Part shown: piece by piece, positions 5,329 through 7,595 of the stretch | How the letters are laid out: the number at the start of each line of letters is the position of its first letter | How positions within the stretch are numbered: the first letter of the stretch is position 1 | Assembly (NCBI GenBank): GCA_964506905.1 | Contig: CAZDNW010000046.1 | Location: 1 to 7,595 of the forward strand | Reading direction: 5' to 3' | From: JALWZX01 sp964506905 | Lineage (GTDB): Bacteria > Patescibacteriota > WWE3 > 2-01-FULL-39-13 | Length of the DNA stretch: 7,595 nt | Notes under the pieces: model-generated | The model's database searches: none | What the model was told of the DNA's origin: nothing | Seen by the model: the letters and a program-made list of their open reading frames with translations, nothing else | Made by a program: the position numbers and the translations under genes

Positions 5329-7595
5329 CTAAAACAATTCATCAGCATCTTCTTCTGTAGAACTTTCCCCAGTTAACCTTGCAACAGCCTCATCTACCGA
5401 TGCAACCAATACTTCTCTTGGTTTACTTCCACGAGCACGACCAATAATACCAGCATCTTCCATATCATCAATCATTCTTGCCGCTCTTGAATAACCTACC
5501 CCAAGCTTTCGTTGTAAATACGAAGCTGACGCTTTGCCATCCAAAACAATTAGTTCTAGCGCTTCCATCATCTTTTCGTCAGTGCCTTCTATTGCACCAC
5601 CGCCCTTAGATTTTTTAGTTTCGACTTTTTGTTGTGTAATTTCTTCTTTGTAATCAGGTTCTATACCTGTATTTCTAAGATAATTTACTAGTGCTGTTAC
5701 TTCTTCGTCGGAAACAAATGCACCTTGAATTCTTCTTGGTTTAGAATCATCAGGGGGAACAAAAAGCATATCACCACGACCAATCAAAACTTCTGCTCCA
5801 GCTTGATCAATAATAACCCTTGAATCTACTTGTGAAGTAACCTTAAACGACATTCTTGTCGGAACATTAGCTTTTATTGTACCTGTAAGAATATTGACAG
5901 ATGGTCGCTGCGTTGCGAGTATCAAATGAATACCAACTGCTCTAGATTTTTGTGCTAAACGAGTAATATATTTTTCTACTTCAGACGCAGCGACCATCAT
6001 CATATCTGCAATCTCATCAATTAAAATCACAATGTATGGTTCTGCTTGAAATCCAGACATTTCATTATAAGCTTTAATATTTCTTACACCGGCAGCCGCA
6101 AATTCTTTATATCGCCTTTCCATTTCAGCAACAGCCCATGCTAAGGCTGACACTGCTTTTTGTTCAACATCAGTAACAACAGGTGTTAAAAGATGTGGAA
6201 TTCCATTATACTGACTCATTTCAACCATTTTTGGATCAATCATAATCAATCTACACTCTGATGGTGAACATCTCATTAAAATATTAACAATCAAAACATT
6301 CATCATAACAGATTTACCAGAACCAGTAGCACCTGCAATCAAACAGTGTGGCCACCTTGTAATGTCTTGAATAACAGGTTTACCTGCTACATCATGTCCT
6401 AAAGCAACCGCTAATTTAGACGGGTGTTTTTTCATAGGTTTAGTTTCCATTACACTTCGCAAAGTAACACTAGATGGCGTATAATTTGGAACTTCAATAC
6501 CAACTAAATTAGTACCCGGAATTGGTGCTTCTACACGAACAGACCCGCTTGGAGATTCCAAACTTAGCGCCAAATCGGGCGCCAAATTCATAACCTTACT
6601 CGTTTTTGTACCTGGCGCTAAACTTAAAGAATACCGTGTAACAGCAGGCCCGATATTAATATCAACAACTTGCGCAGAAATGTTAAACGCATTTAGAGTA
6701 TGCTCTATTGCTTTGGCTCTTTTTTCTACATCACCTGCATTTGGCTTCCGATTTGGCGCCCCAGACAATAAATCAATTGGTGGATATTCCCATAATTTAT
6801 TAGAGAACGGTAAACTACTTTGCTTTGGTTCTTTTACAACTTCTGGTTGTGCCTCAACAGGTTCATTTGACGATGCAATAGCATCGTTTGCACTACCGCC
6901 AACTTCGGCTACAACTTCTTCTTCAGCAAACTCTTCCTCACCCACAGGACCTGTCGGCGGATTCATCAACTTAAATCTTTCTTCTTCGGTTAATTCTTTT
7001 TCAGTTTCATCTTCGCCTTTTTCTTCAACAATTTCTTCAACTTCCACATCTTTAACATCGGTGTCTGCATAATTATTAATATTAAATTCCTTCTCTTCTT
7101 CAGAACCATCTTCGTCAGCACCCGTTAATAACTTTTCATTTTCAGGTGATAATTCTTCTTTTTCCTTCGGCTTTCTTGAAAATATACTCGCTAACGCAGA
7201 AATCTTTTCAGCTAATTTATCAAAAATACTGTGAAAATCCTTACCTGTCATTAAAATTAACGCAATAACTGCTAGTATTACATACATAACAATTGCACCA
7301 AAAGTTGAAATCAAAGAAGCTGTGGTAGTTCTAATAAAATCACCGAAAGTACCCGCATATGCGCCCATAATTCCCATTAAAGATGCAAAAAGTAAAAGCC
7401 CTGTACCAAAAATGCGCCAATTTGCATACTTAAACCTTTTTGTTACCAATAGCAAAAACGCCAAATAAAAAAGAATAAAAGGAACAAAAATCGCTAAAAT
7501 ACCAAAACCTTGAGTTAAAAGAATACGCAAGTAACCATTTAATTTACCTGATTGTCCAAAACCGCCAAAGATTGAAATTAAAGCAATTACAGACA
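5329..7595 (-). CDS. ftsK: DNA translocase FtsK/SpoIIIE (5' end beyond the window)
   Basis: FtsK is a hexameric, septum-anchored ATPase that pumps double-stranded DNA during chromosome segregation at division. The frame stays open to the right edge. A TTG at 7530 could be read as a start, but the 21 codons above it continue a hydrophobic segment (SVIALISIFGGF), so the true start is outside. Counting from the Leu codon at 7530: transmembrane helices at about 8-28, 39-60 and 74-94; an acidic Glu-rich linker at about 120-240; the alpha domain at about 245-365; the RecA-like motor with Walker A GATGSGKS (400-407, at 6310-6333), Walker B VILIDE (501-506) and ATQRPS (539-544); and the winged-helix gamma domain (about 652-712, with YLQRKLGVGYSRAARMID), which in the family reads polar KOPS/SRS sequences. 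All motor motifs are intact. The linker is short, as in SpoIIIE-type proteins. No clear terminator hairpin follows the TAG at 5329. Confidence 0.96.
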   Translation of the reverse strand, partial: SVIALISIFGGFGQSGKLNGYLRILLTQGFGILAIFVPFILFYLAFLLLVTKRFKYANWRIFGTGLLLFASLMGIMGAYAGTFGDFIRTTTASLISTFGAIVMYVILAVIALILMTGKDFHSIFDKLAEKISALASIFSRKPKEKEELSPENEKLLTGADEDGSEEEKEFNINNYADTDVKDVEVEEIVEEKGEDETEKELTEEERFKLMNPPTGPVGEEEFAEEEVVAEVGGSANDAIASSNEPVEAQPEVVKEPKQSSLPFSNKLWEYPPIDLLSGAPNRKPNAGDVEKRAKAIEHTLNAFNISAQVVDINIGPAVTRYSLSLAPGTKTSKVMNLAPDLALSLESPSGSVRVEAPIPGTNLVGIEVPNYTPSSVTLRSVMETKPMKKHPSKLAVALGHDVAGKPVIQDITRWPHCLIAGATGSGKSVMMNVLIVNILMRCSPSECRLIMIDPKMVEMSQYNGIPHLLTPVVTDVEQKAVSALAWAVAEMERRYKEFAAAGVRNIKAYNEMSGFQAEPYIVILIDEIADMMMVAASEVEKYITRLAQKSRAVGIHLILATQRPSVNILTGTIKANVPTRMSFKVTSQVDSRVIIDQAGAEVLIGRGDMLFVPPDDSKPRRIQGAFVSDEEVTALVNYLRNTGIEPDYKEEITQQKVETKKSKGGGAIEGTDEKMMEALELIVLDGKASASYLQRKLGVGYSRAARMIDDMEDAGIIGRARGSKPREVLVASVDEAVARLTGESSTEEDADELF

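Noticed and set aside
6680..7072. Plus-strand open frame opposite ftsK, and similar ones opposite the 458-aa gene (2999-3316, 3413-3976) and the 275-aa gene (4721-4975)
   Set aside because: They are Ser/Phe/Cys-rich mirror translations of real coding frames, with no recognisable domains and no promoter spacing like that of the real genes.
7528..7530. TTG as the start of ftsK
   Set aside because: The frame is open to the window edge and the upstream residues continue a plausible first membrane helix, so this is an internal Leu codon.

Overview
This AT-rich window (roughly one third G+C by eye) looks like bacterial chromosome. My best guess is a member of the Patescibacteria (CPR), possibly Microgenomates. 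The grounds are a mix of core genes with lineage-specific unknowns, a small exported Cys-rich protein with a juxtamembrane QDIR..A motif that I associate from memory with that group, and starts that appear leaderless throughout. This placement is inference; no rRNA or other lineage marker is present.

Layout. The left edge (1-455, minus) holds a partial HAD-superfamily phosphatase of the 5'-nucleotidase type. It is divergent, across a 52-bp gap, from a plus-strand NAD+-dependent DNA ligase (LigA, ending at 2364). All remaining genes are on the minus strand and converge on ligA. In transcription order they are: a membrane-anchored FtsK/SpoIIIE DNA translocase running off the right edge (5329-7595), a 103-aa Cys-rich single-span protein (4937-5248), a 275-aa single-span protein with a basic AT-hook-like C-terminus (4085-4912), and a 458-aa soluble acidic protein I do not recognise (2512-3888).

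The most unusual structure is a 141-bp direct repeat (2380-2520 and 4086-4226) with three mismatches. It corresponds exactly to the last 46 codons of the 275-aa gene, up to the first two bases of its stop codon. The second copy abuts the 3' end of the 458-aa gene, but one base out of frame. Losing one A from an A5 run would fuse the 458-aa protein to the same tail, which ends in a lysine run and RRGRPR. Two of the three differences between the copies are synonymous in the tail frame. Either two unrelated proteins share or shared a DNA-binding-like tail, or the 458-aa gene was inserted by recombination at the tail.

A second pattern is that all five genes with a visible start have a -10-like hexamer ending 6 or 7 nt before the ATG and no Shine-Dalgarno sequence, which predicts leaderless mRNAs. 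This also moves the ligA start from 493 to 508. How the genes cooperate is speculative: FtsK and the AT-hook membrane protein could both act at the membrane-nucleoid interface, and LigA belongs to replication and repair.
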